Assembly: GCA_013813125.1 (NCBI GenBank)
Contig: JACCSH010000156.1
Coordinates: forward strand, 1-9,221
DNA length: 9,221 bases
DNA from: Nocardioidaceae bacterium
Lineage (GTDB): Bacteria; Actinomycetota; Actinomycetes; Propionibacteriales; Nocardioidaceae
Reading direction: 5' to 3'
Every line of letters starts with the position of its first letter. Position 1 is the stretch's first letter. The notes beneath the pieces are model-generated. The model made no database searches. It was not told the origin of the DNA and saw only the letters and a program-made list of their open reading frames with translations. The position numbers and the translations under genes are program-made. This document shows, piece by piece, positions 1 through 7,356 of the stretch.

Positions 1-2578
1 CCTCCAGGGATGCCCCGCCCGCCCACTGGTACGCCGCCCATGCAAAGCCGAGGTCGGGTTCTCTCAAGAAGCTCAAACGATGGTTGCGCTCGAGCGAATC
101 GAGCTCACCCCAGATCGACACCATCTCCGCCAAGACGCGACGCACCGCTCCCCCAGGCACACGCGGTCGGTCCGCATCGTCTGGGCTTCGGGACTCGTAA
201 ACCAAAGCGGACAGGCAAGCAGCCAACGCCGGTGGTTCCAGGCCCTCCCACACCGAGCGCCGCAAGCACTCGGCGGCGACCAGGTCCAACTCGCTGTAGA
301 TCCGCGACAAGGACTCACCGGCAGGCGTGACTCGATCGTCAAGCAGATAGTGCAGATCTTCGAGCACCTCACACACCCGATCGAACTGCCGAGCGATCGT
401 GTTGGTCCGTTGCTCGATGCGTCTGCGCATCGTGTCGGTCTCGCGTTGAAGCTTGAAGTGACGCTCGGCCCAGCGGGCGTGCGTCTCGCGGTCCTCACAA
501 GCAGAGCACGGGTGCTCAGCCAAAGCTTGACGCAGTTGACGTACCTGCGGATCGTCGGAGGCTGGACTCCGTGAGGTCCGCCCCTTCCGTCCTTGGCCGT
601 CTCGGCCCAGCAGGTTCCGGCCCGGGAGGTCCCTACTACGGTCCCGCAGGGACGCTGCCAGGTCGCGCCGCTGCTGGGGGTTGCGCGGGTTGAACGCACG
701 CGGGACCTTCATGCGTGCCAGTGGCTCCACCGGAACCGGGAAGTCGACCGTTGAGAGTCTCCTGGCCTGCCGGTCCAAAGTCACCACGAGAGGCCTCGGC
801 CCCTCGCGCGCTGAGCGCATGCCCGGATCAACGACGACAGCGACGCCGGCCCATCGCCCGGCCGGCACGTCGATCACGTCGCCGATGCGTAACCGGTCGA
901 GTGACTCCACCGCGGCGTCTCGGCTGTCAGCTTTGCGGCGTTTGAGCAGCGACGCCTCACACTCGGACAGCGCCCGCCGCAAGCGGGCGTACTCCATGAA
1001 GTCGCCTCTGTCGCAGGAAACGGCTTCGGCATAGCCCTCGAGCGCCTGCTCGGCTTTGCGAACCTGCCGAGCCAAGCCGACAACGGCCCGATCGGCTTGG
1101 AACTGCGCAAAGGACGACTCGAGCAACTCGCGTGCGGTCTCCTTGCCGAACCGGCGTACCAGGTTGACCGCCATGTTGTACGACGGTCGAAAGGACGAGC
1201 GGAGCGGATAGGTGCGGGTTGACGCGAGCCCGGCCACCGACAACGGGTCGAAGTCAGGAGCCCACACCACCACGGCGTGGCCCTCGACGTCGATTCCCCG
1301 TCGCCCCGCTCTCCCGGTCAGCTGGGTGTACTCGCCTGGGGTGACGTCTGCGTGGCTTTCCCCGTTCCACTTCGACAATTTGTCAATGACCACCGACCGC
1401 GCGGGCATGTTGATCCCCAACGCCAGCGTCTCGGTGGCGAACACGACTTTGACCAGGCCACGCGAGAACAGCTCTTCGACACACTCCTTGAAAATGGGCA
1501 GCATGCCCGCGTGGTGCGACGAGATGCCCCGCGTGAGGGCCTCGGACCAGTCGGGATAGCCGAGCACCTCCAGATCGGAGTCGAGCAGCCGCGACGTCTT
1601 GGCTTGGACGTGCGTCCTGATTGCATCGCGTTCGGTCTTGGAGGTGAGCCGCAGGTTGGCCGATAGGCACTGCTGGACGGCCGCGTCACACCCTTTGCGA
1701 CTGAAGATGAACATGATCGCCGGCAGCAGTCCCTGCTCGTCGAGCGTGGCCACGACATCGAGGCGGCTGGGGACAAGTCCCCTGTCGCCACTTCGAAGGG
1801 CAGAGTCGCGCCTGCCGCGAGAGTCACGCACCCTGGCTTTGCGCCAGTCGTTGCGGGCGACGGAAGTCAGCTCAGGGTTGACCCGGGCCTGGCGGAACTC
1901 CGCCGAGTCCGCCCCAGCCTGCGTCGCTTCAACCTGACCTTGAGGGTCAGAGTCACTCTTGAAGAGGTCGAGCAGCCGTTGCCCGACCAGCACATGCTGG
2001 AACAGCGGCACGGGACGGCGCTCTTCTACGATCACGTCGTTGCTGCCCCGCACCGTGCTGAGCCAGTCACCGAACTCCTCGGCATTGGACACTGTCGCCG
2101 ACAGCGACACAACCGCGACTGACTCGGGCAGGTGGATGATCACCTCCTCCCACACCGCCCCCCGAGAGCGGTCCGCCAGGTAGTGCACCTCGTCCATCAC
2201 AACGAAGCGCAAACCCGTCAACGTCAGCGAGCCGGCGTACAGCATGTTGCGCAGCACCTCCGTGGTCATGACGACGACGGGCGCCTCCGCGTTGATGCTG
2301 TTGTCACCGGTGAGCAGCCCGACCTTGGCCGCGCCGTAGCGCACCGTCAGGTCTGCGAACTTCTGGTTCGAGAGAGCCTTGATGGGTGTCGTGTAGAAAC
2401 ACTTCCCCCCCTGCTCCAAGGCGAGATGGACGGCGAACTCCCCCACCAACGTCTTGCCGGACCCGGTAGGCGCGGCGACGAGCACCCCCCGCCTCCGTTC
2501 GAGGGACTCGCATGCCTGACGCTGGAAGGGGTCGAGGCTGAAGTCGTAGAGTTGTTCGAACTCCGTCAAGACGCTCAT
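1..2578 (-). CDS. helY: DEVH-box Ski2-like helicase HelY, 3' end cut by window edge
   Basis: ATP-dependent superfamily 2 helicase of the Ski2/HelY type, expected to act on nucleic acid in the cytoplasm; its physiological substrate is unsettled. I translated all 859 visible codons by hand and found no stop or frameshift. Motifs in order: Walker A APTGSGKT (residues 36-43), TTPIKALSNQ (63-72), DEVH (129-132), SAT (160-162), SSHHAGM (353-359), an ETLALGINMPAR stretch (383-394), LTGRAGRRG (420-428) and RSSFRPSYNM (460-469). The C-terminal part has the family's HPCSAC cluster (689-694) and a late EPDLGFAWAAYQWA segment. The M. tuberculosis protein is about 906 residues, so only about fifty residues should be missing. 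Residues 205-260 are Arg/Ser/Asp-rich and look like a variable linker. ATG at 2578 is the first in-frame start I find back to at least 2647, and it is followed closely by the conserved FSLDPFQ segment. Its Shine-Dalgarno is poor (GGTGAC at best). A weak TATTGT -10-like box lies at 2615-2620. Identity is near certain. Confidence 0.96.
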   Translation of the reverse strand, partial: MSVLTEFEQLYDFSLDPFQRQACESLERRRGVLVAAPTGSGKTLVGEFAVHLALEQGGKCFYTTPIKALSNQKFADLTVRYGAAKVGLLTGDNSINAEAPVVVMTTEVLRNMLYAGSLTLTGLRFVVMDEVHYLADRSRGAVWEEVIIHLPESVAVVSLSATVSNAEEFGDWLSTVRGSNDVIVEERRPVPLFQHVLVGQRLLDLFKSDSDPQGQVEATQAGADSAEFRQARVNPELTSVARNDWRKARVRDSRGRRDSALRSGDRGLVPSRLDVVATLDEQGLLPAIMFIFSRKGCDAAVQQCLSANLRLTSKTERDAIRTHVQAKTSRLLDSDLEVLGYPDWSEALTRGISSHHAGMLPIFKECVEELFSRGLVKVVFATETLALGINMPARSVVIDKLSKWNGESHADVTPGEYTQLTGRAGRRGIDVEGHAVVVWAPDFDPLSVAGLASTRTYPLRSSFRPSYNMAVNLVRRFGKETARELLESSFAQFQADRAVVGLARQVRKAEQALEGYAEAVSCDRGDFMEYARLRRALSECEASLLKRRKADSRDAAVESLDRLRIGDVIDVPAGRWAGVAVVVDPGMRSAREGPRPLVVTLDRQARRLSTVDFPVPVEPLARMKVPRAFNPRNPQQRRDLAASLRDRSRDLPGRNLLGRDGQGRKGRTSRSPASDDPQVRQLRQALAEHPCSACEDRETHARWAERHFKLQRETDTMRRRIEQRTNTIARQFDRVCEVLEDLHYLLDDRVTPAGESLSRIYSELDLVAAECLRRSVWEGLEPPALAACLSALVYESRSPDDADRPRVPGGAVRRVLAEMVSIWGELDSLERNHRLSFLREPDLGFAWAAYQWAGGASLE

Positions 2579-2645
2579 GCGGCGGTCACCACAACGTCCA
2601 GGAACACGATCGCGACAATACTGGCGCCGGGCGGGTGTCTTGGAG

Positions 2646-3026
2646 TCAGAGGGCTATCGACACGGTGAAGTTGTTGGATGGCGCGCCGACGGACTTCGCT
2701 ACCCGGCGCACGACCTCGCAGGCGAGGTTCGCATCGAATCGGGTTCCGGGCGCGGCAGCGGCAAGGTGGCCGTCGACCTCGAAAAGCAGCACTTCGCCGA
2801 ACTGCCAGGCCTGATGGGCGGCCCGGCGCTCTGGCTCAGGGCAGACCGGGGAAGGATAGGCCGCGTCGACGGCCAGCAAGTCCAGCTGGCGGCTCAGGCC
2901 AGCTGCATTCTTGAGCTGCCCGCTGATCCGGGCGGAGCCGTCGAACTTCGTCGTTGAAGTCCAGGTCACCGCGTCGGTGCCGAGCCAGTCCGGCAAGTCG
3001 AACGCATCAAACCCACGGATCTCCAT
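2646..3026 (-). CDS. Unrecognised small cytoplasmic protein (126 aa) between tatC and helY
   Basis: I do not recognise a named family. The protein is 126 residues, with no signal peptide or membrane segment. It opens with an acidic, Trp-containing stretch (FDLPDWLGTD, residues 8-17, then VTWTST), followed by a Gly/Ser-rich segment, LDLLAVDAAYP (48-58), HQAWQFGEVLLFEVDGHL (71-88) and VVRRVAKSVGAP (105-116). The alternation of hydrophobic strands and a late helix suggests a small alpha/beta fold; this is inference. The frame is open upstream into tatC as far as 3107, but ATG at 3026 is preferred because it avoids a long overlap and the protein-like composition starts there. It begins 31 bases after the tatC stop and ends 67 bases before helY. 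There is no Shine-Dalgarno; a TACGAT -10-like box sits just upstream, so its transcript may be leaderless. The helY locus of other actinobacteria often has a lipid kinase gene nearby (from memory); this protein is not one. Confidence 0.8.
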   Translation of the reverse strand: MEIRGFDAFDLPDWLGTDAVTWTSTTKFDGSARISGQLKNAAGLSRQLDLLAVDAAYPSPVCPEPERRAAHQAWQFGEVLLFEVDGHLAAAAPGTRFDANLACEVVRRVAKSVGAPSNNFTVSIAL

Positions 3027-3057
3027 AGGGCCCGATCGTATGTGTCGGTCCGACAGG
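3027..3057 (-). promoter_or_regulatory. Candidate promoter with 13-bp palindrome before the small gene
   Basis: The 31-base gap after the tatC stop holds TACGAT (minus strand, 3040-3035), an actinobacterial -10-like hexamer (TANNNT), eight bases before the ATG at 3026. Directly upstream of it lies a perfect palindrome, TGTCGG-T-CCGACA on the plus strand (3043-3055), with six-base arms and one central base. The position suits an operator or activator site over the -20 to -30 region. No good -35 hexamer is visible. The function is inferred only. Confidence 0.3.
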
Positions 3058-3909
3058 TCATATCGGCGACGCTTCGTCGTCGACGAAACTGTCGTAGTCA
3101 GGTTCACCGTCGAGACCCCGGCGCCGGTCGACGAACCGGGCGATCTGCTCGGAGATCAAGAACAAGAGCGTCATGGGGATAGCCAGCAGCAACATCGTGA
3201 TGGGGTCGGTGGAAGGGGTAGCAACTGCAGCGAAGACGAAGGTGGCGAAGATGATCCAGGACCGCCACCGGCCCAGCTGGCGGGCCCGCACCACGCCGGC
3301 GAGGTTCAGCATCACCACGAACAGCGGCAGCTCGAACGAGATGCCGAACACAATGAGGATACGCAGGATGAAGTTGAGATAGTCCCTGACGTCGATGAGG
3401 TTGCTGACGTCCTCGGGCGTGAATCCCAGCAGCACCGTCAGCCCCTTTGGCAGGACGTAGTAGCCAAGCAACACACCAGAAACGAAGAGCGGTCCTGCGA
3501 TCGCGACGAAGATGATCGTCCACTTGCGCTCCCGGCGGTGGAGGCCGGGCATGATGAAGGCCCAGAGCTGATACAGCCAGATCGGGCTGGACAGCACGAT
3601 GCCTGCCGTCAGGGCAACCTTCACCTGGAGCATGAAGCCACCGGCCACGGAGTTGATCACAGCCCTGATGTCGACGTCGCCGTCTTGTTCGAGCTGAGCG
3701 ATCGTGGAGTCGAGTGGCCGCTGCAGCACGTTCAGCAGTTCCTGGTAGTAGATCCAACCGACGACCGCCCCGGCGAAGACAGCGCAGACCGAGATGAAGA
3801 GCCGGTTTCGGAACTCCCGGAGGTGCTCAGCCAGCGGCATCCTGCCGTCGTCGGACTTGGTCGGCTTCGGGAGGCGATCAGATCGGCGTGGGCGGGCGAG
3901 AATTGCCAC
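3058..3909 (-). CDS. tatC: Twin-arginine translocase subunit TatC
   Basis: Polytopic membrane protein of 283 residues that binds twin-arginine signal peptides and recruits TatA to export folded proteins. Family marks: the N-terminal cytoplasmic MPLAEHLREFRNRL (24-37, with E32 in the HLxEhR position), PIWLYQLWAFIMPGL (109-123) followed by E127, SFELP (191-195), and TPSTDPITM (231-239). Six hydrophobic segments fit the usual topology, at roughly 37-55, 100-120, 132-152, 180-204, 217-231 and 235-253. The C-terminal tail is charged and acidic. The start is GTG at 3909; a stop lies two codons further upstream, so the only serious alternative is ATG at 3840 (residue 24), which would remove an Arg/Lys-rich leader. 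Actinobacterial TatC proteins often carry such a leader, so I keep GTG. No Shine-Dalgarno precedes it, and translation may depend on coupling with tatA, whose stop is 34 bases upstream. Confidence 0.97.
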   Translation of the reverse strand: MAILARPRRSDRLPKPTKSDDGRMPLAEHLREFRNRLFISVCAVFAGAVVGWIYYQELLNVLQRPLDSTIAQLEQDGDVDIRAVINSVAGGFMLQVKVALTAGIVLSSPIWLYQLWAFIMPGLHRRERKWTIIFVAIAGPLFVSGVLLGYYVLPKGLTVLLGFTPEDVSNLIDVRDYLNFILRILIVFGISFELPLFVVMLNLAGVVRARQLGRWRSWIIFATFVFAAVATPSTDPITMLLLAIPMTLLFLISEQIARFVDRRRGLDGEPDYDSFVDDEASPI

Positions 3910-3943
3910 GGTCAGTCAGTTGTGGCCGCGCGGCAGCGCTGAG

Positions 3944-4276
3944 TCAGCGGTCGCGTTCGGTATCGGGAGGCGGCAGCACCTGTGCCGGCGGAGAAGCCGC
4001 AGCTGTGTTGTCCATAGCAGGGTTCAGCGGCGGCGGCGGACTGGCCGTCGGAGGTGGGCTGATCTGTGCTTGGGTGCTGGTGCTACCGGACGGGGGCCTC
4101 ACATCATCGTCGTCGTCGTCTATCAGACCCTTGGTCTCCGACTTGAAGATGCGTAGAGCCCGACCGCTGCCCCGAGCCAGCTCGGGCAGCTTCTTCGCCC
4201 CGAACAACAGCACAAGAACGAAGATGATGAGAATGATCTCGGGAGCGCCGGGGGTTCCGATTGCGGCGAGGGACAT
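3944..4276 (-). CDS. tatA: Twin-arginine translocase subunit TatA
   Basis: Small single-span membrane protein of 110 residues that forms the protein-conducting part of the Tat exporter with TatC, encoded 34 bases downstream. Residues 11-26 form the short transmembrane helix ([16 protein letters not shown]). The conserved [14 protein letters not shown] hinge and the start of the amphipathic helix follow (25-38), and the helix runs to about residue 49. Then come six consecutive Asp (53-58) and a Pro/Ser/Thr/Ala-rich disordered tail (61-104). The FG hinge and lack of TatB features favour TatA; actinobacterial tatB normally lies elsewhere. The ATG at 4276 has a usable GAGAGG ribosome site five bases upstream (4287-4282). 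The gene follows pafC after 80 bases, the widest gap in the cluster. Confidence 0.95.
   Translation of the reverse strand: MSLAAIGTPGAPEIILIIFVLVLLFGAKKLPELARGSGRALRIFKSETKGLIDDDDDDVRPPSGSTSTQAQISPPPTASPPPPLNPAMDNTAAASPPAQVLPPPDTERDR
4103..4120 (-). repeat. Trinucleotide (GAY)6 run coding for hexa-aspartate in TatA
   Basis: Six tandem Asp codons (four GAC, then two GAT in coding direction) encode residues 53-58 of TatA, right after the amphipathic helix. The perfect GAC part is only 12 bases long, so slippage should be modest. Acidic residues after the TatA helix are common; an unbroken run of six is noticeable. Confidence 0.85.
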
Positions 4277-4320
4277 GTGTGCCTCTCAGAGGAAGGTCAT
4301 CCGTCGGTCGATGGGTCTTC

Positions 4321-4326
4321 ATCGTA
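4321..4326 (-). promoter_or_regulatory. Candidate -10 box for tatA-tatC
   Basis: TACGAT on the minus strand lies in the 80-base gap between pafC and tatA, the longest gap here. It would start a transcript about 35-40 bases before the tatA ATG, leaving room for its ribosome site. The upstream hexamer TTCCGG (4350-4345, 18-base spacer) is a poor -35. The same TACGAT hexamer appears before the small gene downstream of tatC. Confidence 0.25.
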
Positions 4327-4356
4327 CGCCGTTCGGCCGCCACGCCGGAATGAAAC

Positions 4357-5322
4357 TCACGATGCATACTGCTTGAGCGCCTCCGCCGCACTTCGCCGTA
4401 CCCGCTCGGAGAGCAGCACAGGCTCGACCAGTCGTGCGTCGCCACCGAGCCTGAGGATGAGCCGTTGCAGCCAGCGCTCGTTTCGAAAGCGCAGCGACAC
4501 CTGCAGCCTTCCGCCGCCGAGCTCTCGCTGGGAGTCGATCGGATAGTAGTCGGCCACCCAGCGCGCTGCCGGCTCCAGCTCGATCACGGCGAGCGGATCG
4601 CTGGCGTCCGGCTGGAAGATCCCCCGTGACAGGTCAACCCGGTGGGACTCGGCGTGTGGCGTGGCGGGAGTCTCGAGCAAAGCCGCGCCCGTGATGCGGT
4701 CAAGGCGGAACATCCGCACTTCGTCCACCCGGTTGCACCACGCCTCGAGGTAGACCTGGCCCTCGGAGAAGATCAGCCGCATCGGGTCGACTACCCGATG
4801 CGTCGTCTCGTCGCGGGCCGGCACATAGTAGGTGAGCTCGAGCTGTTTGCTCTCTCTCAACGCGGAGTCCACCACCGCTCTGGTTTGGGCGTCTACCGGG
4901 TCGACGTGGACGTCGACGGCAGAAGCGCGCGACGCGACGTCGCCGGCGGCGGTCTCCAGCTTCGCCAAGGCGCGGTCGACGGCATCTCTTTCCTGTCCGG
5001 CGGTCTCACGCAATGCCCGCAAGGCCACCATCAGCGCCAGCGCCTCGTGGGGCGCCAGCCGTAAGGGCCGGGTCAAGAAGTCGGCGTTACTCAGCCGAAC
5101 AACTCCTTCTCCGTCCAGGGCGTCCATGTCGATGTCGATCATGTCGCCGGTGACTGAGTTGGGCAGCCCGCAGAACCACAGCACCTTCAGATCCTTGACG
5201 ATCTGGGCTGGCTTCACCCCGAAGTCCTTCGCCACGTCATCAACGCGGATGCCTTCTCGGGCGCGCAGGTAGGGCACGAGCGCGAGCATCCGCTCAACCT
5301 GATCTTTTGCGTTCGCGCTCAT
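4357..5322 (-). CDS. pafC: WYL-domain transcriptional regulator PafC
   Basis: Half of the PafBC regulator, which in mycobacteria activates many DNA-damage genes (recA among them) independently of LexA. The protein has 321 residues. The N-terminal part (about 5-85) is a winged-helix-like DNA-binding region, with VDDVAKDFGVKPAQIVKDL (27-45) as the likely helix-turn-helix. A helical linker follows (about 88-135). The WYL-type domain is at about 145-215, with VVDPMRLIFSEGQVYLEAW (177-195) and VRMFRLDRI (202-210). The eponymous Trp is Val here (VYL), a change I believe is usual for PafC. Residues 240-321 fit the WCX C-terminal extension. The ATG at 5322 has GAAGG seven bases upstream (5334-5330). 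It begins 22 bases after the pafB stop, so the two subunits are almost certainly made from one message. Some actinobacteria fuse both into one protein; here they are separate. Confidence 0.94.
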   Translation of the reverse strand: MSANAKDQVERMLALVPYLRAREGIRVDDVAKDFGVKPAQIVKDLKVLWFCGLPNSVTGDMIDIDMDALDGEGVVRLSNADFLTRPLRLAPHEALALMVALRALRETAGQERDAVDRALAKLETAAGDVASRASAVDVHVDPVDAQTRAVVDSALRESKQLELTYYVPARDETTHRVVDPMRLIFSEGQVYLEAWCNRVDEVRMFRLDRITGAALLETPATPHAESHRVDLSRGIFQPDASDPLAVIELEPAARWVADYYPIDSQRELGGGRLQVSLRFRNERWLQRLILRLGGDARLVEPVLLSERVRRSAAEALKQYAS

Positions 5323-5344
5323 CTCGCAGCCTTCGTCCGGCTCA

Positions 5345-6307
5345 TCAAGCGGCGTCCATTGCGATGGCGGTCAAGCGGCGGACCACCCTCTCGCGAACCT
5401 CTATTGGAGCCACGACCACCACGTCGGGGCCATAGGAGAGCAGCTCGTCTGCAAGCGACTCCGCGCTTGCGAAGGCAAGTTCGAGCTCGGTCCAGTTGTC
5501 GTCTACGGGTGCTGATCGAGCGGCTCTGCGACGCAGCGCGTCGCCGGCACCGGTGCGGACCCGAATCGTCGCTGAGCTGTCAGGAGGCGGGGGGGCCAGC
5601 GACTGGGCCAGCGCACGCAGGTCGAGGTCGGCGGGTGCTTGGAAGCTGTCCGGCCTCCCGGTGAAGGTTGGCTGTCCACTGATGCGTGACAGGCGGAACA
5701 TCCGCGTGGCGTCTCGGTCTTCGTCATGGCCGACGACGTACCAGTGGCCATGCCACGACACGATTCCCCAGGGCTCCATGCGTCGGGTCCCGGACACCTC
5801 CTGTCCCGGCCTCTGGTAGTCGAACGTGAGCGGCCGGCGATGTGTCACCGCAGCAAAGACGGCATCGAAGGCCGGCTCGTCAGTGGCGAGTTGCGGCTCC
5901 ACGATGGCCAATGCGGACTCGTCCACGGCGATCCCTCCCGCGCGCAGCTTGCGCAGGCCCTGCGTGGTGGCCGACGCCAGGCTCGCGTGTTGCCACACCC
6001 GTGCCGCTAAGCCGACGACAGCCGCCTCATCGGCCTCGAGGCTGACCTCGGGCAGCTCGAAGAGATCGCGCCGCACTCGATAACCCACCTCGTCGTCGAA
6101 CGCCTTGTCGAGCGTGCCGACCTCGATCGGCACGCCCAGCACACGCAACTCCTCCTTGTCCCGGTCGAACATCCGGTCGAAGGCGTCATCGGAGAGGCCA
6201 TGGTAGGCCTCGACGGCTTCGCGTATCCGCTCCTTGCTGATGTAGTGCCTGGCCACCAGCAGACAGATGGTCAGGTTCATCAGTCGCTCCGACTTGTGCG
6301 CTGTCAT
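5345..6307 (-). CDS. pafB: WYL-domain transcriptional regulator PafB
   Basis: Partner of PafC in the heterodimeric DNA-damage response activator; the WYL domains are thought to sense single-stranded DNA. The protein has 320 residues. MNLTICLLVARHYISKERI (10-28) and the following helices to about residue 65 form the DNA-binding winged helix (with LRVLGVPIEVG at 54-64). The WYL domain spans roughly 145-215 with the core HWYVVGHDEDRDATRMFRL (188-206), which keeps Trp and Tyr and has Val for Leu. A WCX-like C-terminal domain ends with SYGPDVVVVAP (291-301) and a helix of repeated Arg/Val. The start ATG at 6307 has the strongest ribosome site in the window, GGAGGAGG eight bases upstream. The gene follows the FKBP lipoprotein gene after 34 bases and precedes pafC by 22. 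PafB and PafC are paralogues of near-equal length, presumably from an old duplication. Confidence 0.94.
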   Translation of the reverse strand: MTAHKSERLMNLTICLLVARHYISKERIREAVEAYHGLSDDAFDRMFDRDKEELRVLGVPIEVGTLDKAFDDEVGYRVRRDLFELPEVSLEADEAAVVGLAARVWQHASLASATTQGLRKLRAGGIAVDESALAIVEPQLATDEPAFDAVFAAVTHRRPLTFDYQRPGQEVSGTRRMEPWGIVSWHGHWYVVGHDEDRDATRMFRLSRISGQPTFTGRPDSFQAPADLDLRALAQSLAPPPPDSSATIRVRTGAGDALRRRAARSAPVDDNWTELELAFASAESLADELLSYGPDVVVVAPIEVRERVVRRLTAIAMDAA

Positions 6308-6315
6308 CTGCTCGA

Positions 6316-6323
6316 CCTCCTCC
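6316..6323 (-). promoter_or_regulatory. Strong Shine-Dalgarno of pafB
   Basis: GGAGGAGG on the minus strand, eight bases before the pafB ATG, close to the ideal anti-16S complement. It fixes the start and suggests efficient translation of this regulator from a shared message. Confidence 0.85.
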
Positions 6324-6333
6324 GCTGCGGCGT

Positions 6334-6346
6334 CCTGACTGTCAGG
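6334..6346. repeat. 13-bp perfect palindrome between FKBP gene and pafB
   Basis: CCTGAC-T-GTCAGG, with six-base arms and a single central base, overlaps the stop codon of the FKBP gene and lies 27 bases upstream of the pafB start. A one-base loop cannot form a stable RNA hairpin, so a DNA site for a dimeric protein is more plausible than a terminator. The palindrome is directly visible; its function is unknown. Confidence 0.4.
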
Positions 6347-7283
6347 TGGCTGCCAAGATATCTATGGCGAAGATCAGGTCGGAGTTCGCCGGGATGTCCT
6401 CGCCTTGGGCCTGGGCGCCGTACCCGAGCTTGCTGGGAATGACCAGGATGACGCGCGAACCAACGGTTTGGCCAGCCAGGCCCTGTGTCCATCCCGCTAT
6501 CACCTGGTCGAGCTGGAAGGTCCGGGAATCCTCCGCGGACCACGACTCGTCGAAAACCTTGCCGTCTGGGTAGATCTGGCCGAGGTATTCCACGGTGAGG
6601 GTTTGAGTCTTCTTCACCTTGGGACCCTCGCCCTTGAGAATCGGATAGACGCCGAGCTCGTCGACCGACTTGGGTGTGGTCTTGGTCGCGACGAACTCCT
6701 TCGGCTGCTCCTCGTCGTCATACGTGAGGGTTGGCACCGTGTCGGGTGCCGTCATCTCCTTGCCGGTGGCCATGTCTAGGGGGGTCATGACATCCAGGAC
6801 ATCGACGACGAATACCAGGCTGTCGCCTTTGCGAACCGTGGTGCCGTTGCCGTTGGGGTCAAAGCCGTCCACGGAGGCGATAGCCAGCAGGACTCGGTCG
6901 CCGGCGTGGGCACCTCTCAGTCCTTCCGCGAGTCCGTTGATGACCTCGCTGAGCCCGAACGTGACTGGCTTCTTGTCCCAGCTGCTGACGAACTCGGCGC
7001 CGTCGCTGGCATTGGTGCCGACGTAATGGACGGTCACCGTCGAGTCCGGCTCGACGGCGTCGCCCTCCCCATTGCCTGCCGCAATCACTTCGCCGGCTGT
7101 CTCCGCGAACGAGATCGGAGCCTTGAATTCGACCGTTGGCTTCTCTTTGGGCGAACCGGTGACCGTCACGTCGGAGATCGTGGCCTCTTTTGGCGCTGCC
7201 GGAGCCTCCTCGGCCGCTTCCTCGGCGCAGGCAGCGGTCAGCGCCAGCAGGGACAGGACAAGTCCGACGACACGTGGACGCAC
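6342..7283 (-). CDS. Exported lipoprotein with two FKBP-type peptidyl-prolyl isomerase domains
   Basis: Predicted surface folding factor that isomerises Xaa-Pro bonds in exported proteins; 313 residues from GTG at 7283. Residues 1-18 are a Sec-type lipoprotein signal (short Arg start, hydrophobic LVLSLLAL, box LTAAC with lipidated C19), followed by an acidic Ala/Glu/Pro linker. The first FKBP-like domain covers about 70-165, the second about 215-311. In the second, the usual pocket residues can be matched: Y233, F244-D245, F256, V261-I262, W265, Y288, I297 and F305. In the first, the catalytic Asp is V99, the pocket Trp is L118 and the Tyr near LGYG is absent, so it is probably not an active isomerase. 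GTG is chosen because GGAAGG lies nine bases upstream and the signal peptide starts exactly there. The open frame back to 7511 inside pafA is not expected to be translated. There is no twin Arg, so the adjacent Tat system is unlikely to export it. FKBP genes near pafA occur in other actinobacteria, as I recall. Confidence 0.92.
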   Translation of the reverse strand: MRPRVVGLVLSLLALTAACAEEAAEEAPAAPKEATISDVTVTGSPKEKPTVEFKAPISFAETAGEVIAAGNGEGDAVEPDSTVTVHYVGTNASDGAEFVSSWDKKPVTFGLSEVINGLAEGLRGAHAGDRVLLAIASVDGFDPNGNGTTVRKGDSLVFVVDVLDVMTPLDMATGKEMTAPDTVPTLTYDDEEQPKEFVATKTTPKSVDELGVYPILKGEGPKVKKTQTLTVEYLGQIYPDGKVFDESWSAEDSRTFQLDQVIAGWTQGLAGQTVGSRVILVIPSKLGYGAQAQGEDIPANSDLIFAIDILAAT

Positions 7284-7292
7284 GCGAGAACA

Positions 7293-7298
7293 CCTTCC
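7293..7298 (-). promoter_or_regulatory. Shine-Dalgarno deciding the FKBP lipoprotein GTG start
   Basis: GGAAGG on the minus strand, nine bases before GTG 7283. It separates the true start from the longer open frame that runs back into pafA to 7511. Confidence 0.75.
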
Positions 7299-7356
7299 GG
7301 TTCGGGGCTCGGCAACCTCTTGAAGGAACGAGGCAACAAGGCTGCTCAGAGTAGCC

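Noticed and set aside
73..1827. Three minus-strand open frames (73-699, 874-1110 and 1318-1827) that might suggest a broken helicase or separate genes.
   Set aside because: They are in another frame than helY. The helY frame is open from 2578 to the window edge with all helicase motifs in order, so there is no frameshift.
3925..3934. GCCGCGCGGC, a perfect 10-bp palindrome between tatA and tatC.
   Set aside because: There is no loop and no U run, and all-GC palindromes of this size are common in high-GC DNA. It is not a terminator.
2911..3942. A 343-codon plus-strand open frame across the tatC region, longer than tatC itself.
   Set aside because: Its protein is extremely rich in Asp, Glu, His and Gln without any domain, which is what the complement of a hydrophobic membrane gene gives. 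TatC on the other strand is unmistakable.
4282..4292. CCTCTCAGAGG as a hairpin hiding the tatA ribosome site.
   Set aside because: The stem would be only four pairs with a three-base loop, too weak for regulation by itself. It is kept only in the palindrome count.
6339..6365. CTGTCAGGTGG on the plus strand as a PafBC-type promoter element (TTGTCRGTG with a TANNNT box).
   Set aside because: The match is partial, the spacing to a -10 box is wrong, and it points away from pafB into the antisense of the FKBP gene.
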